Source of the DNA: Zanthoxylum bungeanum
Taxonomy: Eukaryota > Streptophyta > Magnoliopsida > Sapindales > Rutaceae
NCBI GenBank assembly: GCA_019454045.1
Contig: SKCR01034792.1
Location: 1-64,000, forward strand
DNA: 64,000 bases
Direction: 5' to 3'
Shown: positions 36,891 through 47,816 of the stretch, piece by piece
How positions within the stretch are numbered: position 1 is the stretch's first letter
Layout of the letters: each line of letters starts with the position of its first letter
Notes under the pieces: generated by a model
Database searches by the model: none
What the model was told of the DNA's origin: nothing
Seen by the model: the letters and a program-made list of their open reading frames with translations, nothing else
Translations under genes and position numbers: made by a program

Positions 36891-38090
36891 ATGGAACATT
36901 TTGAAAAATTACGAGCTTTACTAGAAAAAGATACACCCCAAATCCGGGAGCAACAGTCTAGTTTTCTGAGGCCTGTTGTCCAGCCCAACAACTATCACTG
37001 GATGCCAGAACCAAGCAACACTACATTTGCTCATCATAATGAAATGGGGATATGTGTAATATGTGATGGTAACCACCCGAGCTATCAATGAATATACCTT
37101 TCAGAGTGGCAGAATTATTGGAATCATGTAAGGTATGAAGAATCATCACATTTTCCATCATGCATCTACGATCTTCATCAAGAACCAGATCCATCAGAGG
37201 AAGATCAGTTGAATGACATGCTCAAAGATAGGTTCAAAGAAATGGAAGCTCAATTTGTTGCACAAATTCAGAGTAACGAAGAATCCATACAGAGGATGAT
37301 AGATCAAATAAGACAATTAACAGAAAACCAGAGCTACATACCTCAAAAACCATTTGCAAATGACACTGACGAAGCATTTGAGTACCAAGCATTTCATGAT
37401 AACACTTTGACAGATGAGGAGGCTGAGCAGTATCAAGAATCAGATGTATCAGTTCAGGAACATGCACCAACAAAGTCTCAATTTGATTTTTATTATTCTT
37501 CTGACTCTGACGAAGATAAAGAAGCTGAGCTACTTGTACCAACTGCACCAACAAGGAAGGATGAAACTTTCCATCCTCAGAATGCAGATCTTGGAGAATG
37601 CTTTGCACTAATGTTTGAAGACGATCTACCTAAGCCAATCACTTCACTTAGATCAGAGGATGAAGACCTAAAATCTGACATTTCTTTACATTCTCACGTT
37701 GATACTTTAGAAGCATATATTTCACAGATGACAGATGAAGAACTGAATGCTGAGATCCTAAAATTCATCTGTGAAGAAAAGGTGGAGCAAGAAGCAGAGC
37801 AAATAAAGGAGCAATTGTCAGACAAAATTAAAGATACAGTGAATTCATGCGAAACATCACTGTTTTGTCGAGTACAATTTAGAGATATTACTCAGAAGCT
37901 TGACATAATGGAAATCTCATTCCAAGTCAAGCACCATACAAGACCTCCTGATTTTCTTTCTTTCTTTTCAGGAATCACTAGAGCAACAAAAGTTAAAAAG
38001 GTGGCACATATGCTGAATGAGACAAAATTCTTTTTACCCCTTACCGTTGGAAGAGACCCTTCAAAAGCACGCACATGGGAATGTCTTTAA
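36891..38090 (+). pseudogene. Gag-like ORF with one internal stop
   Basis: ATG at 36891 is preceded by a pyrimidine tract and TTTTCAG at 36872-36878, which looks like a splice acceptor. The frame is open to 38090 except for one TGA at 37089-37091. An incomplete zinc knuckle, CVICDGNHPSYQ, ends exactly at that TGA, where a CCHC knuckle needs its last Cys. Downstream are a probable coiled coil (about residues 105-145), acidic Ser/Asp/Glu-rich stretches, and a basic C-terminal part. This fits a gag-derived RNA-binding or particle protein of a non-autonomous element. No protease or polymerase follows. The knuckle plus coiled coil is suggestive, but I recognise no named family. Confidence 0.7.
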
Positions 38091-38260
38091 TCGGACATCC
38101 AAAATGACGCTGAAACCACCTTGACAAATGGATTTCAGTCACGTCTGGCTGAAGACTAAAAATTTAGCGCTAGCAGGGAGGCAACCCGTGCAATTTGTTA
38201 TAATTTCTATTTTTATATTCAGCTAACCAGGTAAGATCTTCTAAACTCTTCTTTTACTAT
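38091..38260 (+). other. Post-gag spacer
   Basis: Contains GGGAGGCAACCCGTG (38178-38192), a short inverted-repeat motif (GGG...CCC) that I associate with the 3' side of gag in plant gypsy-like elements. No gene seen. Confidence 0.4.
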
Positions 38261-38527
38261 TTAATCAAAGGCATATTTAAAGCTAGGTGATGGTTTGGTG
38301 TCTTCCTTCACTTACTGCCTCTCTATAAGGAAAAGCTGTGAAAGCACCTAGATAATCATTCACCCGTAACTTGTTGTGATAGACTAGTTTGGAGGACTCG
38401 TTGTTTATTCCTGTCACCAAGAGATAAGAGCCTAAGAGGCTTGGGTACTTAAGAGAGCCTTGCTCCACCCTCCCTCTGGGGAATCTACAACGAGAAGTCC
38501 ACTCTACAGTTAGTCACACACCATGAC
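38261..38527 (+). repeat. Structured block shared with the Tat element (copy 1)
   Basis: About 267 bases matching 54593-54855 nearly throughout, with long identical runs such as TTGTTGTGATAGACTAGTTT. Both copies keep a stem CTAGGTG (38283-38289) / CACCTAG (38345-38351). Both also keep an AGCCT-AAG-AGGCT hairpin followed by a second AGCCT that could compete for the same partner. Here the block lies between gag and the 3' LTR. Its function is unknown; an RNA signal or a small inserted element are both possible. Confidence 0.8.
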
Positions 38528-38871
38528 CTGTAGTAGTTATTCTTTTATGTTTATGGTTTTGTTTTTATGTTGACTAAAAAAGATGGAATTGGTAAGAAAT
38601 AGTTGTGTAAGGAATTTCCACTCCTGAGACGTATTTCAAACCCATTTTTCGAAACAAGTTAATTTTTGTTTATTTCGTTTTGAATTATTTAATTTGTAAA
38701 TTCTCCATAAAAATTGACTAAAATAGATCTTCATATGCTTAGTTGGCAGGTATTATCAACATTCATGGTAACATACTGACATGAGCTAAAATTGAAAAGA
38801 TTGTAAAATTCAGTGCTATAGTTTAATTGGAGGAAGCATCTCAAAAAGTGATGGGATAAAAAAAAAATTTA

Positions 38872-39114
38872 CATCTGAGATCCGAGTTATTAAGTCTGTA
38901 AGGGTGTTTTAACACCTAATGCCCTAAAACCAACTGGTTTGGGAGTCATTGGCCCAAAGCTCGCTACATGGATCAAAAATGATGAAATAATATATATATA
39001 TATATATATATACATATCTGAAGTCTGGGTAATTAAGTCCGTAGGGGTGTTTTAACACCTGGTGCCCTAAAGCCATCTAGTTTGGGAGCCACCGACCCAA
39101 AGCTCGCTACATAG
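38872..39114 (+). repeat. Direct repeat of about 100 bases around a TA microsatellite
   Basis: Copies at 38872-38971 and 39013-39114 share GGTGTTTTAACACCT (a GGTGTT/AACACC palindrome), GCCCTAAA and CCCAAAGCTCGCTACAT. An (AT)n run lies between them at 38991-39012. The region lies in the 3' untranslated part of the gag-only element. Confidence 0.88.
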
Positions 39115-39667
39115 ACGGAAGGTATTGTATATAGATAAAAAGTCAAAATTCAAAAAATCAAAGAAAAAATCAGAAAAATCAGAAAAATTATTCCATTACT
39201 ACAAAAGATGTGTATTCTGATAAAAACTTTAGGACAAAAATATTACTCTCTAATCAACTGCACTTATGACTGTTGTGGGTAAAAAAAAGTTGTTTAAATA
39301 TTTTGTTAGCTGTGTATATGGAGAATGGTAAAAATAATCGGAGAATTTACTTGTTTAATAATTTAGAATGAAACAAAACAATTAGTAAACTTGGAGTAGA
39401 AGTTTCACATAATTAGTCACTAACTTCTTTATTCTCTTTTCTCTTGTCTTTTTGCTTTTGTGTGCATTAGTTTCACTACCTTTTTACTTTTGTAAAATGT
39501 TTGTGGGTATCATTGATGTAAACCTTCACGAGACTACAACTCGTCCACTAGGGACACCTAGGGGTTTAAAGGCTTGTTGCATATGCTAAATGCAATCGTG
39601 ATCCCTACGAAAGTGGCTTAGTTAAATTTTATTATGTTATTTTATTTTGCTCGAGGACTAGCAAAAT
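39115..39667 (+). other. 3' untranslated region of the gag-only element
   Basis: AT-rich with no open frame of note, leading to the polypurine tract. Nothing recognised. Confidence 0.5.
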
Positions 39668-39683
39668 GTTAGGTTTGGGGGTG
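39668..39683 (+). other. Polypurine tract of the gag-only element
   Basis: The G-rich run GGTTTGGGGGTG immediately precedes the second LTR, typical of plant gypsy-like elements. Confidence 0.8.
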
Positions 39684-40789
39684 TGATGAGTGGTAAAACT
39701 ATCAATATTTCCCACTCATTTAACTTAATATTTTGTATAGTTTCTTGAGTTTGTGAATATTTTGATGTGTTTTGTGTTATTTTGTAGATAAATAAAGTTT
39801 CAGGACATTCTAGAGGTGATTTGAAGCAAAACTGTGAAATTTGGTGAAATTTGGCAAAAAGGGTATTTTGGTAATTTTGGGCGTCCCGACACAAAGGGTA
39901 TTGGTAATTTTCCCGACACCGAAATAAAGTTTCAGGACATTCTGGAGGTGATTTGGAGCAAAAATGTGAAATTTGGCAAAAAGGGTATTTTGGTAATTTT
40001 GGGCGTCCTAACACCGAGGGTATTTTGGTAATTGCACCGCATGCCACGTGTCAAAAATTCAGCGATCCAAATTTGTTAGCCACCATGCCACGTGTCGAAA
40101 ATCAATGATCCAAAAAAATAATAAAATAATACAATAATAAAAAAATCAAAAAATCAAAAAAATAATAATAAAAAAATTAGATTTTTTTTCCTATAAATAG
40201 ATTTTGAATTTCTTAGTTTCAATGTATTTTTCCTCTGAAATCCTTATAAATAAAATGAGAGTTCTCTTCTTTAGTTTCTTTTATTCAGTTTTATTTACAT
40301 TTGCAGTAGTAATTCTCTTCTGTAAATAGTAGTTTTAATTCATCCATGAGTGGGTAACTTCTGCATGCTAAGGTAATAAGGTAATACTTTTACTTTTGCT
40401 ATTTAGATTAATCTCCCTTAAAATATAATATATAAACTATTTAAAATCTGAATTAATAAAGGATACCGCCATTCCGGACGGTCGGTTATTCAATTTAATC
40501 TGGTTAACCTGACTTAATGAGGATACCGTCATACTGGACGGTTGATTTAAGTTTATATTTCTGTTCCGCCTTATGGCTGGTATATTTGAATTTGACTTAA
40601 TCAGGATACCGCCATTCCGGACGGTTGGTTTAAAATATCACAAGATTATATATTATATTATTGGGAGATATCTAAATAGTAAATAGTAGAAGTTAATTCC
40701 TTTTACCTTAGCATTTTATTTATTTTTCCGCATTTACTTTTTAGTATTTTTATGTCTTTTTCTTACTTGTCCTAACTATGTGTTGTAAC
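39684..40789 (+). repeat. 3' LTR of the gag-only element, left part
   Basis: Same start as the 5' LTR, with the 134-base duplication, TATA box and GGATACCGCC motifs. It breaks at GTAAC (40785-40789), where a copia solo LTR is inserted, and resumes at 42951. Confidence 0.9.
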
Positions 40790-42950
40790 TGTTGGACAAA
40801 ATGACTCATAGCGTCACTATTTGCACAGATCATTGTGTTGTTGTAGCAAATTAACTATGTGACAAGGAAATTGCACTCTCATCATTTGTGATTAGATCAC
40901 CATAGATGTATAAATGAAGAGAGGTCCCTATGATTAGTTCCTGGATTGAGAATGATATGAGACAGTATCAATCCCCGAAGGATTAATCATTAAATATCCC
41001 TAGCCGAAGTATTATCGAGACTGGACATCGATAATGCGGAATAGGCTAGTATTGCACTTGTGCGCATTGTGAGGGCACAACGGCATAGTTCTCATATATA
41101 TAAGTATCAGATACTTATACAAGTGCGATAGGAGGTCGTGTTTCACCGATGGTACGGGAAACAGCATCGCTCTGGATAGACCCCTCGGAATACCATTGGT
41201 ATTATGACTATGTGTCTATGGGAGGCCGAAATCAAGGTAGGTGTGTATAGTCTTAACCTGAGACTTACATCGCTAATACTTGCGATAATTGGTAGACTTT
41301 GGTCTTGGTGGTACAGGGCTTTAACCGGTTCTGAGTACACCACTTCTGGGTTTATCAGAGAGTCGTAGTGTATTGGGTGTGATGTCAAGACGGAAGTATC
41401 ACTTCAGTCATAGTGGAGATGATGTCACGCAGGATACGGTACTAGTTCTCTTGAGTGTTGGGCAACCAATCGGGATATTGTGACCAGGTCATGAATATCC
41501 GATTATAGAGACTATGTTACCAGACATCTGATATGTGTTTCGGACGGGGCAGACACTAATCCAGCCCCAGCCCTAGCACGTGACTATCCGATACTGGACC
41601 GATATGCACAATACTTAGTATACTACGCTAGATACAGATCTATATATTCCTATAAGAATATTTCTGGAGAATTGGGTAGGCATGGTGCTTTGCTAGAAGC
41701 CAACCTTGTCTTGTAAATCGGTATAAATATAGTACGAGGTACTTACGTGTTCGGATAGTCCGACGACCGTATTTACTGCCAACATATCCGGAGATCTCAT
41801 GAGTCGCTTACCAAAGATTCACTGATGATGTATGACTCGCACTTTAATTAATCTGGGATTAATTAGAAGAGAGAGAAAATTAATTTAGAATTAATTCGAT
41901 GGGAGAGAAAATTAATCTGGGATTAATTACGGAGATATTTTATCTCGGATAAAATATTAATTAAAGAGAGATAACGATTAATTTGGAATTAATCGATAAA
42001 ATAATATATCCGATATATTATATGAAATTGGATTTCGACGCGGAATTAAAATTGGATTTTAATTCGGGCGAATGAATTAATTTGGAATTAATTCGTTAGC
42101 GACGTGAATATTGATTTCGCTAGGCGTAATCATTTAATTACGACGCGACGGAAAATTCGTTAATTTGGAATTAGCGAACCCGAGCCCGAGAGTGATTGCG
42201 AGCACATTCGTATTTTGAATCCGAACGCGGCACGTAAATCATATCAAGCGTCAAATCACTACTCGCATCAATCGTCAAATCAATTGTCACTTTGAGTGAT
42301 GTGACTTGACAACATGTCACTTTATTAAAGTGATGTGACTTAAAGTGTAGAGATGTGATGTGAAGTGATTGAAAAGCACTTTATTGCTTTTTGACTTTTT
42401 GGTTTTTTGAAAAGGTGTTGTATATATGTTTTATTTATTTTTGGAAAATGAACATAATAACATATATTTACAACTTTTTCTCTCCCCTCACTTAACTAAA
42501 AATTCGGCCTTCTCTCTCCTTGGAAGATCATTCACGGTTTTGGCCTTTTTGGAGCCAAAATCTTCTCCTCTTCTCTCACTATCTTGGACGATTTCTTCAC
42601 TCTTTTGTTTGGTTTGATCAATCAATATGGAGAAGAAGAAGTGCTAGCACACACATGGGTTTTACATAGGTGATAGGGAAACGAATTTGTGAGCTTGGAA
42701 TCTCAAAGCTTGGAGCTTTAATGGAGGACATCCATGGCCGAATTTGGAGGAGACCACCACCATCAAAACCGACCACTCTACTCCCTTGGTAGTGCCTTGG
42801 CCGAACCTCCAACAAAGAATAAAAGGAAGATCTTCTTTGATGCATCAAATCCATTCAATGTGAGTTATGTTTCCGCCTTACTCCTTTGAAGTATTCATGT
42901 GTTTTTCTTGCTTGATTTGTTGATTTTGGGACCTAAATTAGAACTCAACA
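40790..42950 (+). mobile_element. Solo LTR of the copia family, subfamily B
   Basis: 2161 bases from TGTTGGACAAAATGACTC to GAACTCAACA, flanked by GTAAC on both sides (40785-40789, 42951-42955). No PBS or internal sequence follows, so it is a solo LTR, probably left by LTR-LTR recombination. It is very close to the E5 LTRs, which share its ACAAAATGAC start and a stretch with the same 63-codon chance frame (42426-42617 and 47278-47469). It contains the stem-loop run at 41851-42180. Confidence 0.92.
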
Positions 42951-43685
42951 GTAACTAAGTTAGTTTTCTAGGGTGTGATGAAGTCTATATCACCGGTTTA
43001 TAAGAGGTTATTTTATAGTTTGGGAAATTTAAAAGTTTATTTATTAAGTCTTAAGCTTAATGCTTCTTGTTGTTTGATCACCAATAAAATTGATTGTGGT
43101 AAATCTAAAATGAACTAGACATAGGAATTTTAGGTTTCAGCCTTAGACTTAATAGCCCACGATCTTCCTTAAGGATAGATAACCCTTTAATAGATTTCCT
43201 TACAGGATAGGAATATACCTGTCTGGCGGGGATAACCATAATTGGAACTTAACTTAATGAATTCAGGTAATTTAATTGACATAGACATATGATTCAATTG
43301 GATTAAACTGGGTATTTGTGTCTGACCATCGACAGATGCTTTCGCATAAATTTGTGTTCTAGGTTAGTAAACTGATTTATTACACAAACATAAAATAATC
43401 ATTTCATCTTTTTAAGGATATTAGAAAGATTCACAACCCTAGATCTTTGAGTCTTTTATTTTCCTTAGTATTTTCTTTTTTCTTTTTATTTATTTATTTA
43501 TTTATCAAATCTACAAATCAAATCATTCAAGCAAGCAATTCATTTCTCCCTCAATTAGATATTTGTTAATAAATAGTATCAACAATTAATAACAACAGTA
43601 TGAATTAAGTCCTCGTGGGATCGATATTTTTATACTACTGAACGATACGTGCGCTTGCGTTATACGTGTGTGTTTACGCCGGTCA
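42951..43685 (+). repeat. 3' LTR of the gag-only element, right part
   Basis: Resumes with the second GTAAC and is nearly identical to the end of the 5' LTR (36035-36765), ending CGCCGGTCA. CATAT at 43686-43690 is the second copy of the target duplication. Confidence 0.9.
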
Positions 43686-43690
43686 CATAT

Positions 43691-44933
43691 GAATCCAAAA
43701 TGGATTCCATGTATATCAATTTAGTTTAAATACTAGTTGATGTACCGTAAGGCATTGTGCCTACTGGTACTATATAAGTCTTCAAGGAAGACATACATGG
43801 ATGGCAACATACCAACGTACAATGCTAGGCTTGTAGCGGAAAGGTATCGTTATCAACATTGTGTTGATTACGATTCAACTATTTAACTGTTGCCACGACA
43901 AATCCATTTGGATAATGCTTGCTAAAGCTGCATGTTTCATTTATGAAATATGACAGCTTAACGGGAGAATCGCTTTCCTGAAAAGGAAACCTTTTGGAGG
44001 ATGTTTATAACATCCCATCGGTTTTGTCGTACCAAAATTAGCAAACAAGGTTTGCAGGTTATTCGATCCATGTTTGGATTGAGGCAAGCATTGAGTTCTT
44101 GAAATTACCGTTTTGATGTAATCATAATGGTGTATGATTTGATTCAAAACGAATATGATTCTTGTGTATATAAAGAGGTTAGTGGGAGCGCACTGACAGT
44201 GGCTATCCTATAAATAATGATAATATGTCATTTCTTGGAAATGATATTCCCATAATACAATCGGTGAAAGCTTGGCTTTCGAGAAAACTCTCTGAGAAAC
44301 CGTAAATTGAAAAATATACACGACCTGATGTCTCATTTTCTTTGAGCATATGGATTCACAAACAGGCCAATCCAACTGACAGTCACTGGATTGATATTAA
44401 GAACATCCGTTAGTATCTTAGAGATCTAAGGATGCTGTCTTAATCTGTGGAGAAGGAGAACTTGAAGTGACTAGGATCAATGTTGTAAGTTTCCTAAATC
44501 GATAAAACGACTATAAGTCACAAACGGTACTATACAGTTTGAATAACAGAACAGTGAGCTAGAAATCTTCCAAGCAAGATACTGTTACCGAATAAACAAC
44601 AAATGCGAGTTATTACTGCAGCTGAGGTGGCAATAGAAGCTATTTGGGTCGATAACAAATCTAATTAGATTAGATATAGTTCTGTTAGCAGCTGAGCTAG
44701 GCGTCAGCACAAGCTAAAGAATTAATGGTCTCATCACCGATCCACATACATATTTCGATATTCATCTGATTCGTTCGGATTATACACCGTGGCGATGTGA
44801 TGATCGTATAAATCGAGTCAGACGATAATCAAGTAAATCCACTGACGAAACCCTTTTCTCAGCAGTTTGAGCGAACAGTACATAGTTCGGGTGTTAGACA
44901 CTTGAGTGACTAGCTATAGGCCAAGTGGGAGAT
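43691..44933 (+). pseudogene. Decayed reverse transcriptase-RNase H of E3, right part
   Basis: Collinear with 13345-14612 of E1. Remnants include the reverse transcriptase region around 44030-44110, VSGSAL near 44185, and the RNase H end with a VNPLTKPF-like motif near 44837. It closes with polypurine tract CAAGTGGGAGAT at 44922-44933. Frames are broken many times. Confidence 0.78.
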
Positions 44934-46130
44934 TGTTGGACAATTATGACCTATAGCGTCACTATTTGTACAGATCATGGTGTTTTTGTACAAATTAACT
45001 ACGTGACAAAGGAGATTGCACTCTTATCATTTGTGATTAGATCACCTAGTTGTATAAATGATGAGAGGTCCTTATGATTTGTTCCTGGATTGAGAATGAT
45101 ATGAGACGGTATCAGTCCACGAAGGATAAATCATTAAACATCCCTAGTTAGAATATTATCGAGATTGGACATCGATAAATACGTAAAAGACTAGTATTGT
45201 ACTTGTGCGCGTTGTGAGGGCATAACGGCATAGTTCTCATATATTTGGGTATTGGATACTCATACAAGTGTAATATGAGGTTGTGTTTCACCGATGGTAT
45301 GGGAAACAGCTTCGCTCTGGATAGACCCCCTCAGAATTCCATTGGTAGTATGACTATGTGTCTATGGAAGTCCGAAATCAGGGTAGGTGTATTTAGTCTT
45401 AACCTGAGACTTGCACCGCTAATACTTGCGACAATCAATATACTTTGGTTGTGGTCGTCCAGGGCTTTAACAGGTTCTGTGTACGCCAATGCTGGGTATA
45501 TTGAGAATCTTAGTGTGTTGGGTGTGATGTCAAGACGGAAGTATCACTCCAGTCATAGTGGAGATGATGGTCACGTAGGATAAAGGACTGGTTCTCTTAA
45601 ATGCTGCAGCTATCGGGATAAAATGACAAGGTCAGGTTTATCCGATTATAGAGACTAGTCATCAGACATCCGATACATGCTTCGTACGGGGCAGACACAA
45701 TTCTAGCCCCAGGCCTAGCACGTGATCATCCGATACTGGACAGAAATACGTAATACTACCTATACTACGCCTGATACAGATCCTTTATTCCTGTAAGGAT
45801 ATTTCCGGAGAATTGGGTAGGCATGGCGCTTTTCTAGAGGCCAACCTTCTCTTGTAAATCAGTAAAACGTAGTACGAGGTACTTACATATTCGGATAGTC
45901 TGACGACTGTATTACTGCCAACATATCCGGGGATCTCATGGGTCGCTTCCCAAAGATTCACTGATGATGTATGACTCACACTTTAAATTAATCTGGGATT
46001 AATTAGAAGAGAGAGAAAATTAATCTGAGATTAATTTCAGAGATATTTTATCTAGGATAAAATATCAATTAAAGAGAGATAACGATTAATTTGGAATTAA
46101 TCGATAAATTAATATATTTGATATATTAAA
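44934..46130 (+). repeat. 3' LTR of copia E3, truncated
   Basis: Pairs with 28310-30427 by shared variants but stops after GATATATTAAA at 46130, inside the fourth stem-loop of the run. The last 900 or so bases of the LTR are missing, and sequence of the E5 LTR follows without spacer. Confidence 0.87.
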
Positions 46131-47802
46131 ACTTGCGATAATCGGTAGACTTTGGTCTTGGTGGTACAGGGCTTTAACCGGTTCTGAGTACACCACTTCT
46201 GGGTTTATTAGAGAGTCGTAGTGTATTGGGTGTGATGTCAAGACGGAAGTATCACTTCAGTCATAGTGGAGATGATGTCACGCAGGATACGGTACTAGTG
46301 CTCTTGAGTGTTACGCAACCAATCGGGAAATTGTGACCAGGTCATGAATATCCGATTATAGAGACTAAGTTACCAGACATCCGATATGTGTTTCGGACGG
46401 GGCAGACACTTATCCAGCCCCAGCCCTAGCACGTGACTATCCGATATTGGACCGATATGCACAATACTTAGTATACTACGCTTGATACAGATCTATATAT
46501 TCCTATAAGAATATTTCTGGAGAATTGGGTAGGCATGACACTTTGCTAGAAGCCAACCTTGTCTTGTAAATCGGTATAAACGTAGTACGAGGTACTTACG
46601 TGTTCGGATAGTCCGACGACCGTATTTACTGCCAACATATCCGGAGATCTCATGGGTCGCTTCCCAAAGATTCACCGATGATGTATGACTCGCACTTTAA
46701 TTAATCTGGGATTAATTAGAAGAGAGAGAAAATTAATTTAGAATTAATTCGATGAGAGAGAAAATTAATCTGGGATTAATTACGGAGATATTTTATCTCG
46801 GATAAAATATTAATTAAAGAGAGAGAACGATTAATTAGAATTAATCAATAAAATAATATATCCGATATATTATATGAAATTGGATTTCGACGCGGAATTA
46901 AAATTGGATTTTAATTCGGGCGAACGAATTAATTTGGAATTAATTCGTTAGCGACGTGAATATTGATTTCGCTAGGCGTAATCATTTAATTACGATGCGA
47001 TGGAAAATTTATTAATTTGGAATTAGCGAACCCGAGCCCGAGAGTGATTGCGAGCGCATTCGTATTTTGAATTCGAGCGTGGCACGCAAGTCATATCAAA
47101 CGTCAAATCACTAGTCGCATCAATCGTCAAATCAATTGTCACTTTGAGTGATGTGACTTGACAACATGTCACTTTATTAAAGTGATGTGACTTAAAGTGT
47201 AGAGATGTGATGTGAAGTGATTGAAAAGCACTTTATTGCTTTTTGACTTTTTGGTTTTTTGAAAAGGTGTTGTATATATGTTTTATTTATTTTTGGAAAA
47301 TGAACATAATAACATATATTTACAACTTTTTCTCTCCCCTCACTTAACCAAAAATTCGGCCTTCTCTCTCCTTGGAAGATCATTCACGGTTTTGGCCTTT
47401 TTGGAGCCAAAATCTTCTCCTCTTCTCTCACTGTCTTGGACGATTTCTTCACTCTTTTGTTTGGTTTGATCAATCAATATGGAGAAGAAGAAGTGCTAGC
47501 ACACACATGGGTTTTACATAGGTGATAGGGAAACGAATTTGTGAGCTTGGAATCTCAAAGCTTAGAGCTTTAATGGAGGACATCCATGGCCGAATTTGGA
47601 GGAGACCACCACCATCAAAACCGACCACTCTACTCCATTGGTAGTGCCTTGGCCGAACTTCCAACAAAGAATAAAAGGAAGATGTTCTTTGATGCATCAA
47701 ATCCATTCAATGTGAGTTATGTTTCCGCCTTACTCCTTTGAAGTATTCATGTATTTTTCTTGCTTGATTTGTTGATTTTGGGACCTAAATTAGAACTCAA
47801 CA
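46131..47802 (+). repeat. 5' LTR of copia E5, 5'-truncated
   Basis: Begins abruptly at ACTTGCGATAATCGG, equivalent to 41277 in the solo LTR, and ends AACTCAACA. It contains the stem-loop run at about 46700-47030. Confidence 0.88.
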
Positions 47803-47803
47803 A

Positions 47804-47816
47804 TGGTATCTTGAGC
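47804..47816 (+). other. Primer-binding site of E5, degraded
   Basis: TGGTATCTTGAGC, related to TGGTATCAGAGC of initiator tRNA-Met, two bases after the LTR end. Confidence 0.75.

Larger units (their letters stand above)
34939..43685 (+). mobile_element. Non-autonomous gag-only LTR element (TR-GAG type) in E3
   Basis: Two LTRs of about 1.83 kb (34939-36765; 39684-40789 plus 42951-43685), a tRNA-Asp PBS, one gag-like reading frame and a polypurine tract, with a 2.9 kb internal region holding no pol domain. Target duplication CATAT at 34934-34938 and 43686-43690. The second LTR carries a copia solo LTR. Terminal-repeat elements with only gag are known in plants and must use enzymes of a partner. 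The tRNA-Asp PBS and the element's end motifs point to a Ty3/gypsy relative (for example Athila-like), which is inference. Confidence 0.85.
28310..46130 (+). mobile_element. Ty1/copia element E3, split by a nested element
   Basis: 5' LTR 28310-30427, internal region 30428-34938 and 43691-44933, truncated 3' LTR 44934-46130. The two LTRs share diagnostic variants such as GGTCCTTATGATTTGTTCC and GGATAAATCATTAAACATCC that the other copies lack, so they are a true pair. The internal region is split by a gag-only element with a CATAT target duplication. The 3' end is lost at a junction with E5. Confidence 0.87.

Noticed and set aside
37234..37608. A 124-codon minus-strand frame
   Set aside because: It is the shadow of the gag-like frame on the plus strand, which has the zinc-knuckle context and acidic composition.
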